This document shows, one piece after another, positions 27,438-35,094 of a DNA stretch of 42,983 nt (position 1 is its first letter; the number at the start of each line of letters is the position of its first letter). The notes under the pieces were generated by a model. The model had not been told where the DNA came from and did no database searches. It was given only the letters and a program-made list of their open reading frames with translations. This DNA comes from Planctomycetaceae bacterium (lineage in GTDB: Bacteria; Planctomycetota; Planctomycetia; Planctomycetales; Planctomycetaceae), in NCBI GenBank assembly GCA_020426515.1, contig JAGQPW010000001.1, forward strand, positions 33,581 through 76,563, in the 5' to 3' direction. The position numbers were made by a program, and so were the translations under genes.

Positions 27438-27923
27438 ATGCGAATTAAGAGTGCCAAACCAACGATTGTCGAAGCGGATATGACGCCGATGATCGACATG
27501 ACGTTCCAGTTGATCGCGTTCTTCATGATCGTGACCAACTTTGAACAGACTCAGGCGGATGAGCGAATCAAGCTGCCAACCGATCGTCTGGCCCGACCGC
27601 CGTTGCAGGCCCGGGAAACGGAAGTGGTGTTGAACATCGGCTTCCTCCGCAATTCAGACGGCTCCAAAGCCGATCCCAATGCTTACATTTTCTACGGCGG
27701 TGATCCGATTCCCGTGCTCGACTACGGACCGCGTCTCAAACGCGAGTATGAATTGTCCAAACGCCAGTATGGCGAGGAGAAGGCCAAGGACATTACCGTG
27801 GTCATTCGAGCGGACAGTGATGTTCCTACTGGGCTGGTTCAGGAATTGATCAAAATGGGCCAGGAATCCAATTTCTCCAAATTTGCCCTGAAGGCGAAGT
27901 CGGGCGAGGACGGGGCTGAATAA
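27438..27923 (+). CDS. ExbD/TolR-type stator protein (copy 1)
   Basis: A 161-residue ExbD/TolR protein. A short cytoplasmic start (MRIKSAKPTIVEADMTPMID) runs into one membrane helix (MTFQLIAFFMIVTNF); the aspartate in TPMIDMTFQL is the proton-carrying residue. The periplasmic domain fits the family: DERIKLPTDRLARPP, then VVLNIGF, and TVVIRADSDVPTGLVQELIK. I chose the ATG at 27438 over an in-frame GTG at 27420. It follows the channel gene and precedes a second ExbD by 36 bases. Confidence 0.92.
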   Translation: MRIKSAKPTIVEADMTPMIDMTFQLIAFFMIVTNFEQTQADERIKLPTDRLARPPLQARETEVVLNIGFLRNSDGSKADPNAYIFYGGDPIPVLDYGPRLKREYELSKRQYGEEKAKDITVVIRADSDVPTGLVQELIKMGQESNFSKFALKAKSGEDGAE

Positions 27924-27959
27924 GCACCATCCCCCTGTTCTCTTGACGAGGTTTTGCAA

Positions 27960-28460
27960 ATGAAGTTTCGCAAACATGGCGGTGACGGCGGCGGCAAAGT
28001 CGAAGTCAATATGGCCGCGATGATTGACGTCGTGTTCCAGCTGCTGATCTTCTTCATGCTCACGTTGAAGATTCTTGCGCCGGAAGGGGACTTCAACATC
28101 AATATGCCGTTGGGCGCAGTTGGCACCCCAGACCCGACGCAAACGCCGCCGATGGACCTGAAGGTGACCTTGCAGGCCAACGAGGATGGCACCCTCAACC
28201 AGTTGTTCTTTGGTGGCCGCGGCCTGGGAAATGATTTTCCGGCCTGCTTTGAACGCCTGAACTTCGAAATCGCGCAGGTGGCCGGTTCCGGACAGGCCAC
28301 TGGTGAAGACATCGAAGTTGAGATCAAGCCAGATTACAACCTGCACTACAGGTACATCGTGCGGGCCATCTCTGCCTGTCGCGGGCGCATGGTGGGAAAC
28401 AAGATGATCACCTACATCGAGAAGATTAAGTTCGCTCCCATCGAACGACCGGGCGGCTGA
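27960..28460 (+). CDS. ExbD/TolR-type stator protein (copy 2)
   Basis: A 166-residue ExbD/TolR protein. A Gly-rich cytoplasmic start (KHGGDGGGKVEVNMAAMID) leads into the membrane helix (VVFQLLIFFMLTLKI); the proton-path aspartate is in MAAMIDVVFQ. The periplasmic domain is DFNINMPLGAVGTPDP followed by VEIKPDYNLHYRYIVRAIS. GAGG is placed upstream of the ATG at 27960. It is the last gene of the TPR/ExbBD operon, directly before a strong terminator. The two ExbD copies differ enough to make a heteromeric stator plausible. Confidence 0.92.
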   Translation: MKFRKHGGDGGGKVEVNMAAMIDVVFQLLIFFMLTLKILAPEGDFNINMPLGAVGTPDPTQTPPMDLKVTLQANEDGTLNQLFFGGRGLGNDFPACFERLNFEIAQVAGSGQATGEDIEVEIKPDYNLHYRYIVRAISACRGRMVGNKMITYIEKIKFAPIERPGG

Positions 28461-28484
28461 TGCCCGTTCTTCGGCTACGATCAG

Positions 28485-28522
28485 AAGGCGGCGGCTGCAT
28501 CAGCCGCCGCCTTTATTTCTTG
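28485..28522 (+). terminator. Rho-independent terminator of the TPR/ExbBD operon
   Basis: Perfect 13-base stem (28485-28497 with 28501-28513), three-base loop, GC-rich core, followed by TTATTTCTTG. It lies 25 bases after the second exbD stop. Confidence 0.88.
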
Positions 28523-29151
28523 ACGCCCAGCGTTTGAGCGCGCACTACGCCGACGGTAATTGCCAATGTCGATGTTCAGGTTCTGTGTCGATTTGTGTCA
28601 ACAGGTGTAAAGACGGGATAACCGTTACAACACTTTGTGATCTGGGTGTTTTGTTGTAAGTTGTTTTGTGGTCGTTTGATGCGGCGATTGCGTCGGGTTC
28701 TGGCACGCAAGATGCCTTCCGATGCTGATGGAGGAAGGTGCCGCGTGAGCAGATGCGTCACCAACAAATTCCTTCTCTGAGTGCCACCTGCGGGTGGTTA
28801 CGTTCGGCCGGCTGAACGTTTTGATTGAACGCTGCGCTCAGGGATCTTTGCGCGCCGATGAACGTCATGTTCATGGGAGGCTGGCGCTCACATTCTCTAA
28901 CGTCCCTTTGCTAAATGAGTTGAGCGCGCTCTTCCGGAAAATGTGCGCGTCGTTGGCATTTGGTGTGCATTCTCTGCCTGCCGTGAACTTGGTCGACAAA
29001 CTGCAAGCGACATGTTCCAGGCCACCCATTCATCTATTGAATGTGGTGCAACTGACCACACTCAGGGGAGTGCTGGTTGGAACGCTCGCGGAATGGACTG
29101 CTCTCCGGACCGCGAAGTGATTTGATACTCAGAGAATGAAAGAAGTCCTCC
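28523..29151. other. Long intergenic region before the pilin-like gene
   Basis: About 630 bases with no convincing gene. The stretch 28570-28690 is noticeably T/G-rich compared with its surroundings. An open frame at 28794-29120 gives an unrecognised peptide with no upstream ribosome site that I can support. A short inverted repeat TGTGGT-N7-ACCACA lies at 29042-29060, about 90 bases before the pilin-like start, and could be an operator or a small hairpin. Confidence 0.4.
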
Positions 29152-29481
29152 ATGTCTGCTCTCCATGCGTTGCTTCGTGATGAAGCCGGTTTCATCGTGT
29201 CTGCCGAACTGGTCCTGGTTGCGACCTTGCTTGTCATCGGCCTGATTGTCGGTCTGTCCGAGGTTCAGCACGCTCTGGTCGCGGAACTCAACGACGTCGC
29301 CGATGCGATTGGATCTGTCAATCAGTCGTACAGCTACTCCGGATTTTCTGCCCGCAAGTCGGATGGTTGCGTGAAATCGGTCACCTATGGTTCATCCTTC
29401 CGCGACTCTGTCGATGACTGCGACAACAACCAGTGCGAAATTGCCTGCGACGTTCCGCAGTCCGAAGGCCGCAAGTGGTAG
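29152..29481 (+). CDS. Flp/type IVb pilin-like small protein with cysteine-rich tail
   Basis: A 109-residue protein. The N-terminal helix (DEAGFIVSAELVLVATLLVI) has the layout of class III pilins: a short charged leader, a glycine-phenylalanine junction where prepilin peptidase could cut, then a hydrophobic segment with a conserved glutamate. The remainder (SVNQSYSYSGFSARKS) is followed by a tail with several cysteines (CVKS, DDCDNNQCEIACD). Planctomycetes carry many stand-alone genes of this type, often misannotated as aminotransferases. No pilus assembly genes are adjacent. A perfect hairpin follows the gene. Pilin-like assignment is from pattern, not from homology search. Confidence 0.72.
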   Translation: MSALHALLRDEAGFIVSAELVLVATLLVIGLIVGLSEVQHALVAELNDVADAIGSVNQSYSYSGFSARKSDGCVKSVTYGSSFRDSVDDCDNNQCEIACDVPQSEGRKW

Positions 29482-29533
29482 GTGGCCCAATTGAATTCAG
29501 TGAGAACTGTGTGTGAGAGCGCAGTTTGTCGCG

Positions 29534-29575
29534 ATGGCTTGTTGCCTCTCCCCCGGGGCAACAAGCCATTCTTGC
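29534..29575 (+). terminator. Probable terminator of the pilin-like gene
   Basis: Perfect 13-base stem (29534-29546 with 29557-29569) with a ten-base loop, followed by a short weak T-containing stretch (TCTTGCATTT). It lies 52 bases after the stop and no gene is translated through it. Confidence 0.6.
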
Positions 29576-29800
29576 ATTTCGGAACTGTGTGAAATCACAG
29601 GGCTGTCGGAAAAACTCGCCAGTCGCACTGGCCGGAAGAGGCGTCTTCGACTAGCCTGCGGAGATGCGCTGCGCAAATCCCGGATGTCGTGGGGACTGCA
29701 GCCACTGTCATGCATTGTTGGCCGAATGAGCGGTAGAGTTCGCTCCATGGCGTTCCCGCCATCGGTCGTTGAATACAAAGGTACCGCAGGGAGGCTTTGA
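29576..29800. other. Gap between pilin-like terminator and SWIM/SNF2 gene
   Basis: About 225 bases. An open frame at 29513-29800 crosses the upstream hairpin and has no family features, so it is not called as a gene. Promoter elements for the SWIM/SNF2 gene are expected here; none stands out. Confidence 0.4.
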
Positions 29801-30178
29801 GTGTCGCTCGCCCAGTTGCTGGAGTCCAAGTTTCGTGGTGATGTCCGCTTTCGCGGACTGGCTTTCTTGCAGGCCGAGCGGGTATCCATTGCCCGCATCA
29901 CACCGGATGACCTGCACGGCGTGGTCCGTGATGGGGGCAGCGAATATCAGACGCACCTGAGCCGCCTTGAAGGCGACCTGAGGATGTTCTGCAGCTGCGT
30001 AGGGGAAGGCCAGACACGCGACCCGGCCTGTAAGCATCTGTGGGCCACGATTCTCGCCACCGACGAAGGGGGATACCTCACCGGAACAGCCCGCCCGGGT
30101 GCGGTTCCGACCTTTTGTGGCCGAAGTCTATCGGCCGATGGATCTGAGCAACTGGGACGAAGACGACTTCGAAGGTGA
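29801..30178 (+). CDS. SWIM zinc-finger segment, probably the N-terminus of the SNF2 helicase
   Basis: This frame starts at GTG 29801 (GGGAGG is 9-14 bases upstream) and encodes LAQLLESKFRGDVRFRGLAF and then a SWIM zinc finger, CSC...CKHLWATIL (C-x-C-xn-C-x-H), at about residues 62-82. SWIM domains bind DNA or protein and in bacteria are often fused to SNF2 helicases. From about residue 104 the translation stops looking like protein (CGRSLSADGSEQLGRRRLRR). Dropping one T of TTTT at 30113-30116 joins it to the helicase frame as AVPTFVAEVYRPMDL, giving one protein of about 1103 residues. It should therefore be treated as part of the next gene unless the break is confirmed. Confidence 0.7.
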   Translation: MSLAQLLESKFRGDVRFRGLAFLQAERVSIARITPDDLHGVVRDGGSEYQTHLSRLEGDLRMFCSCVGEGQTRDPACKHLWATILATDEGGYLTGTARPGAVPTFCGRSLSADGSEQLGRRRLRR

Positions 30179-33113
30179 GCCGGTTCAATCTGTGGCCGTG
30201 GCTCAGACCAAAACGCAGGAAATCAAACCTCGACGCGCCTTGCGGGATTGGGAATCGCGACTGCAGGAGATGCGCGGCAATCTGCCGGCAACCCCCAAGG
30301 TGGCGGCTGCCCAGGGGAATCGCGAAACCGAGATTTTCTACGAGATCGATTCCAAGGAAAGTCGTCTGGCCAAGCAACTCGTCATTGAGACCTCGCAGCG
30401 TCAGCGACGCAGCAACGGTCAATGGGGCAAGCTGAAGCCCCTCAAGCTGCGTCCCGGTCGACTCGACGAAATCGCGCACGAAGACGATCGTCAGATTCTC
30501 TCGTTCCTGGCTGGCGGGACTCCAGAGCGTTCCGGCTGGTTGGCTCAACAGGCCGAGTTTCAAGCTGCTGTTTATCGCTATCGCCTTCCGCATGAGTTGT
30601 GTCGACTGCTGCTGCCACTGATGGCCAAGTCGGGACACTTGCGGTATCTCGGAGATTCCGAATCCGACTTCACGCCCCTCTCGTGGGATGATGGACCAGC
30701 GTGGAAGCTGGCTCTCAAACTGTCGCAGCCTGGCGCTCAGGAAGACTGGCAACTTTCAGGGGAAGTGCGACGCGGCGACCAGATTATGTCGATTCGGGAC
30801 TGCACGCTGCTTCCCGGGGGACTGGTGCTGACCTCCACGCATATTGCCCGCCTGGATGACTTTGGAGCATTCGACTGGGTGGAGCTCGTCTCCGGTGATC
30901 GCAAGATGACCGCTGCCCCCGGCGAAGAGAAGGAACTGGTCGATCGCTTGCTCGACATGCCGGCCATTCCTCAGCTGGACCTGCCGGATGAGCTGAAGCT
31001 GGAGGAGATCAAGCCAGAGCCCAAGCCGATGCTGACGCTGAAATCGCCGCAGACGCGAGGCTGGCGACAGGAGCGAATTCAGGGCAATCTGGACTTCGAC
31101 TACATTGGAACAATTGTTCGCGCCAGCAATATTCAATGGGCGATTGTGCAGCGCAACGAGGGACGTTGCCTGCTGCGCGATCAGGAGCAGGAAAGTGCGG
31201 CCTGGTCGCTGCTGCAGTCACTTGGTTTTCGCAAGCTGGTCGACCATCGGCAGACTTCGTACGACGTCGACATTCCGGTCACGGAGTTAGGTCGGGCCGT
31301 GCGGACTCTGATTGCTGAAGGCTGGGACGTGCGGGCCGATGGCAAGCAGGTGCGCCAGCCCAACGCACTTAAGTTCAGCGTGAAGTCCGACATTGACTGG
31401 TTTGAACTGAATGCGAATGTGGACTTTGGTGGCAGCCGCGTGAATTTGCCGGAACTGCTTGCAGCATTGTCACGTGGTGACCAGACCGTCCGACTGGACG
31501 ATGGATCGCTGGGTATTCTGCCAGAGGAGTGGCTCAAGCAATACGGAATCCTCGCCGGACTGGGCGTTACCGAAGGCGGTGGCATTCGATTCTCGACATC
31601 ACAGTTGGGGCTGATTGATGCTCTGCTTCAGGCTCAGGAATTCACCGAGTTTGACGATCGTTACCTGGAGATCCGAGAGCGACTGGCCAGCTTTGATGGC
31701 GTCGCGGAAGCAAAGGAACCGGAAGGATTTCACGGTGACTTGCGCAGCTATCAGCGGTCTGGACTGGGCTGGCTGAAGTTTCTGCAGGAATTCGGCTTTG
31801 GTGGCTGCCTTGCGGACGACATGGGTTTGGGAAAGACCATTCAAATGCTCGCCCTGCTGTTGGAACGCAAGCGAACCGTGCAGCAGCATCGTCCTTCAAT
31901 CATCGTTGTTCCCAAGTCGCTGATGTTTAACTGGGTCCACGAGATCACCCGGTTCACGCCGGAACTGTCGCACATGGAGTACACGGGGCCGGACCGTGCT
32001 CAGCTCAAGCCCGATCTGCCACAGACGGACATCGTGCTGACAACCTACGGCACGCTCCGACGTGATATCAATGAGCTGAAGGACATCGACTTTGACTACG
32101 CTGTCCTCGACGAAGCCCAGACGATCAAGAACTCTGCTTCACAGGCAGCCAAGGCTTCGCGACTGCTGAGATCGCGTCACCGGGTCGCTCTTTCGGGAAC
32201 GCCGATCGAGAACCATCTGGGCGATCTCTGGTCGATCTTCGAATTTCTCAATCCGGGAATGCTTGGTCGCAGTTCCGTTTTCAAAATGCATGCGGCCGAT
32301 GGTCGTGACGAGCAGTCTCGTCGGGTCATTGCTCAGGGAGTCAAACCGTTTGTTCTGCGGCGGACCAAGTCTCAGGTGGCTCAGGACCTGCCGGAGAAGT
32401 TCGAAGAAACCATTTACTGTGAAATGGGTCGCCGGCAGCGGGAACTGTATCTCGAACTGCGGGACTACTACCGCCAGTCACTGCTCGGCCTCATCAAGGA
32501 GCAGGGCATGGGACGGTCCAAAATGCACGTGCTGGAAGCTTTGCTGCGACTGCGGCAAGCTGCCTGCCACCCCGCATTGCTGGACCGTGGGTCGGAGGAA
32601 GACGCTTACGCCAAGCTGGATGTCTTGTGCCCGCAGCTGGAAGAACTGATCGAAGAAGGGCACAAGTCACTCGTGTTCTCACAGTTCACGAGCATGCTCT
32701 CGATCGTCAAGAAACATCTCGATGCGAAGGGCATCCGCTACGCCTATCTGGATGGACAGACCCGCAACCGCAAGGAAGTGGTGGAAGAGTTCCAGAACGA
32801 TCCGGACATCAAGGTCTTCCTGATCAGCCTCAAGGCTGGGGGCCTGGGTCTGAACCTGACCGCAGCGGAATACGTGTTCCTGCTCGATCCATGGTGGAAC
32901 CCGGCCGTCGAAGCCCAGGCCATCGACCGGGCGCACCGCGTGGGGCAAACCCAGCGCGTGTTCGCCTATCGGCTCATCTGCCGCGATACGGTGGAGGAAA
33001 AGATCCTGGAATTGCAGCAGAAAAAGCGAGAGCTCGCCGACGCCATCCTCGAAGCGGATGGATCGCCTCTGCAAAACCTCACGGCGGAAGACCTCGAACT
33101 GCTGCTCTCGTAG
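30099..33113 (+). CDS. SNF2/Swi2-family helicase
   Basis: The frame encodes up to 1004 residues. The first 540 or so match the N-terminal domains of bacterial SNF2 proteins. The motor follows: ADDMGLGKTIQMLALL (Walker A, about residues 573-588), LDEAQTIKNSASQAAK (DEAQ in place of DEAH), LSGTPIENHLGDLWSIF, VFSQFTSMLSIVKKHL, ISLKAGGLGLNLTAAEYVF and AIDRAHRVGQTQRVFAYRL. Such ATPases move along double-stranded DNA and remodel protein-DNA complexes; the bacterial role is poorly known. The start is uncertain: no good ribosome site precedes GTG 30099 or ATG 30135, and a SWIM-containing N-terminus lies upstream in another frame, separated by a one-base break. A strong hairpin follows the stop. Confidence 0.9.
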   Translation: MRFRPFVAEVYRPMDLSNWDEDDFEGEPVQSVAVAQTKTQEIKPRRALRDWESRLQEMRGNLPATPKVAAAQGNRETEIFYEIDSKESRLAKQLVIETSQRQRRSNGQWGKLKPLKLRPGRLDEIAHEDDRQILSFLAGGTPERSGWLAQQAEFQAAVYRYRLPHELCRLLLPLMAKSGHLRYLGDSESDFTPLSWDDGPAWKLALKLSQPGAQEDWQLSGEVRRGDQIMSIRDCTLLPGGLVLTSTHIARLDDFGAFDWVELVSGDRKMTAAPGEEKELVDRLLDMPAIPQLDLPDELKLEEIKPEPKPMLTLKSPQTRGWRQERIQGNLDFDYIGTIVRASNIQWAIVQRNEGRCLLRDQEQESAAWSLLQSLGFRKLVDHRQTSYDVDIPVTELGRAVRTLIAEGWDVRADGKQVRQPNALKFSVKSDIDWFELNANVDFGGSRVNLPELLAALSRGDQTVRLDDGSLGILPEEWLKQYGILAGLGVTEGGGIRFSTSQLGLIDALLQAQEFTEFDDRYLEIRERLASFDGVAEAKEPEGFHGDLRSYQRSGLGWLKFLQEFGFGGCLADDMGLGKTIQMLALLLERKRTVQQHRPSIIVVPKSLMFNWVHEITRFTPELSHMEYTGPDRAQLKPDLPQTDIVLTTYGTLRRDINELKDIDFDYAVLDEAQTIKNSASQAAKASRLLRSRHRVALSGTPIENHLGDLWSIFEFLNPGMLGRSSVFKMHAADGRDEQSRRVIAQGVKPFVLRRTKSQVAQDLPEKFEETIYCEMGRRQRELYLELRDYYRQSLLGLIKEQGMGRSKMHVLEALLRLRQAACHPALLDRGSEEDAYAKLDVLCPQLEELIEEGHKSLVFSQFTSMLSIVKKHLDAKGIRYAYLDGQTRNRKEVVEEFQNDPDIKVFLISLKAGGLGLNLTAAEYVFLLDPWWNPAVEAQAIDRAHRVGQTQRVFAYRLICRDTVEEKILELQQKKRELADAILEADGSPLQNLTAEDLELLLS

Positions 33114-33131
33114 TTCGGCCGTTTTCGTCTG

Positions 33132-33160
33132 GTCATCGATGCCGGCTAGTCATCGATGCC
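33132..33160. repeat. Two 12-base direct repeats
   Basis: GTCATCGATGCC occurs at 33132-33143 and 33149-33160, just after the helicase stop. Each contains the palindrome CATCGATG. Too short to assign a role. Confidence 0.5.
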
Positions 33161-33170
33161 ATAGCCTGCA

Positions 33171-33218
33171 ACAAAAAAAACGAGCCGCACATCATGTGAT
33201 GTGCGGCTCGTTCGTATT
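33171..33218. terminator. Bidirectional terminator between SNF2 and desaturase genes
   Basis: A perfect 15-base stem (33180-33194 with 33197-33211) with a two-base loop. An eight-base A run (33173-33180) abuts the left arm, giving a strong U-tract for the minus-strand desaturase message; the right side (TCGTATTT) serves the plus-strand helicase less well. Confidence 0.85.
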
Positions 33219-33239
33219 TCTGGATCGCAACGTCAGCGA

Positions 33240-34247
33240 TTATTCGTCCGCTTCCCGTGAGTTGCGGTCGGGAATCCGGTCATCGACATCGTAGGCCTGT
33301 CCCACGAGACGCAGTGCTGAGATGGCCCACCATGTGGGGTCCAGTTCCCACCAGCGGTGTCCAGCCCGAGCCAGACGCGGGTGGGCATGGTGGTTGTTGT
33401 GCCAGCCTTCGCCATAAGCGGCAATGGCGACCCACCACAGGTTACGGGAATGATCGGTGGTATCGTAATTCCGGTAACCCCAGATGTGGGTTGCCGAATT
33501 CACAAACCAGGTGCTGTGATACGCCACGACGGTTCGCAGGCAGAAGGCCCACAGGACCCAGGACAAGCCAACGGTTGAGAGCAGGGCCCCGCCATCGAAG
33601 AAGAACGCCCCGATGGCATACAGCAGGAAAGCCGTGCTCCACAACCACCAGGCGTAGGTTCGTTCGAACATTTGCAGTGTGGCGTCCTGAGCAAGATCCG
33701 GAGCATACTGCTTGATGAGCAGTTCGTGCTTGCGCGGAGTGTTCTTAACAAAGGTCCACATGATGTGCGACCACCATGTTCCATCGTAAGGTGAGTGCGG
33801 ATCGCCTTCTTTGTCCGATCGGGAATGGTGTACGCGGTGCGTCGCGGCCCACATCAGCGGAGTTCCTTCGCCGGAGATCACGCCGAAATACGTCGCAATA
33901 AACTTGGCGGGATTCCGCAGCTTCAACGACTTGTGCGACAACCCGCGATGGTATCCCAGGCAGATTCCGATGCTGCAGGTCGCCCAGTGCAATACGAGCG
34001 CTGCAACCAGTGCGCTCCATGTGAAGAAGAATGGGGCAGCCAGTGCCGCCACATGCATTCCCACGATAAACGTGATCACGACCCAGCTGAGGTTGTCCCA
34101 ACGCAGCTGAGAAGGTGCAAACGCGTCCAGCAGTTCCTGGCGTTCAATCGCCTTGGCACTGGGACGGGCAACATGGTGCTCTTGAGGAGCCGTCGCCGGG
34201 ATGTGTCTTTCAATGACACCCGATGGAGAATCTGTGATCGGTGACAT
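33240..34247 (-). CDS. Membrane fatty acid desaturase (acyl-CoA delta-9 type)
   Basis: A 335-residue di-iron membrane desaturase. Its three histidine boxes are HRGLSH (family HxxxxH), HRVHH and HNNHH, in the usual order and spacing, with hydrophobic pairs between them (VVITFIVGMHVAALAAPFFF and ALVAALVLHWATC before the first box). It should introduce a cis double bond, probably at position 9 of saturated acyl chains, adjusting membrane fluidity. I chose ATG 34247 because AAGGA lies eight bases upstream and the extra 55 residues upstream in this frame look non-coding. Expression may respond to temperature, but no regulator is adjacent. A strong terminator follows the stop. Confidence 0.92.
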   Translation of the reverse strand: MSPITDSPSGVIERHIPATAPQEHHVARPSAKAIERQELLDAFAPSQLRWDNLSWVVITFIVGMHVAALAAPFFFTWSALVAALVLHWATCSIGICLGYHRGLSHKSLKLRNPAKFIATYFGVISGEGTPLMWAATHRVHHSRSDKEGDPHSPYDGTWWSHIMWTFVKNTPRKHELLIKQYAPDLAQDATLQMFERTYAWWLWSTAFLLYAIGAFFFDGGALLSTVGLSWVLWAFCLRTVVAYHSTWFVNSATHIWGYRNYDTTDHSRNLWWVAIAAYGEGWHNNHHAHPRLARAGHRWWELDPTWWAISALRLVGQAYDVDDRIPDRNSREADE

Positions 34248-34683
34248 TTGCTCAATCCTTTTCCAAGCCGCTTGGGCAATACGAGGAGACAAGTCACTTG
34301 GAAACTCGCCTCGTTGACGCCTGAACTGTTTCGCGGCGTCGATCCACCTTGATTGCTGAACACCTCGTTGTGCTCCCTCAAGGCGACCGGAACTTATCAC
34401 AATTGTCGACATGTGTGTGTCAGCAGGCGCTCAAACCTTGGTCAAACTTCATCCACTGTTTGTCACAGCTGTGTCTGTGTTGTAACTGTCTTCGGAGAAG
34501 AGGTTTGTGTCTTGGAATGGCGGCGTATGGGACCGTTGACGCGACGAGTCTGGAGGTACGAGGGCGAATTTTGACACGCAGCGCCTCTCCATCTTGGGAT
34601 TTTTCTGTTGAGTACAGGCTTGGCGGCGGGTAGCGTAGAGCGGCTCGCGACGGCCCCGCCCCGTGTCTGGTCAAAGGAGAAGC
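34248..34683. other. Divergent intergenic region with a 10-base palindrome
   Basis: 436 bases between the desaturase (minus) and the HEAT-like gene (plus). The perfect palindrome CACAGCTGTG lies at 34464-34473 and could be a regulator site; the surrounding TGT-rich bases do not extend the symmetry. No RNA gene or repeat was seen. Confidence 0.35.
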
Positions 34684-35073
34684 ATGATGTTTCGAACCAC
34701 GTCGCATGACTCCGCCTTGGAAAAGGAGGAGGTCTTGTATCGCCAACTCGGCTCGCTCGATGCGGAGCAGGTCGCAGTTGCACTTCTTGAATTGTCGCGA
34801 GGTGACGTCAATCTGGAACGGGCCGCCGCTACCTGCCTGCAGTATCTGAACGACGAAGATCGTTGCGTACGGCAGTGCGCCGTCAATTCGCTGACTGTTC
34901 TGGCCCGTCGCGGGGCTCCGCTCGATTTGCGGGCCACGATCTACACCTTGCAGCGAATCTCGATGAATGGAGACGACCTGAACGGGTCCATTCCCGATGC
35001 ATTGGTCGTCTTACAGGGGATACACCTCAGCAGGGAACGATGGGTTCAGCCGCTGCAAGATGACTACGCGTAG
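34684..35073 (+). CDS. Small HEAT-repeat-like protein
   Basis: A 129-residue soluble protein, not matched to a named family. The central part (DVNLERAAATCLQYLNDEDR, VRQCAVNSLTVLARRGAP) reads as HEAT-type paired helices. A good AAAGGAG site lies immediately upstream; ATG at 34684 (four bases from the site) and ATG at 34687 (seven bases) are both possible. Its stop is 21 bases from the convergent UbiD-like gene. HEAT modules bind other proteins; no partner is evident here. Confidence 0.65.
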   Translation: MMFRTTSHDSALEKEEVLYRQLGSLDAEQVAVALLELSRGDVNLERAAATCLQYLNDEDRCVRQCAVNSLTVLARRGAPLDLRATIYTLQRISMNGDDLNGSIPDALVVLQGIHLSRERWVQPLQDDYA

Positions 35074-35094
35074 ACTTCTGGCGACAGTTTGCGT

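Noticed and set aside
28794..29120. 108-codon open frame before the pilin-like gene
   Set aside because: No ribosome site, no recognisable family, and unremarkable composition; most likely non-coding.
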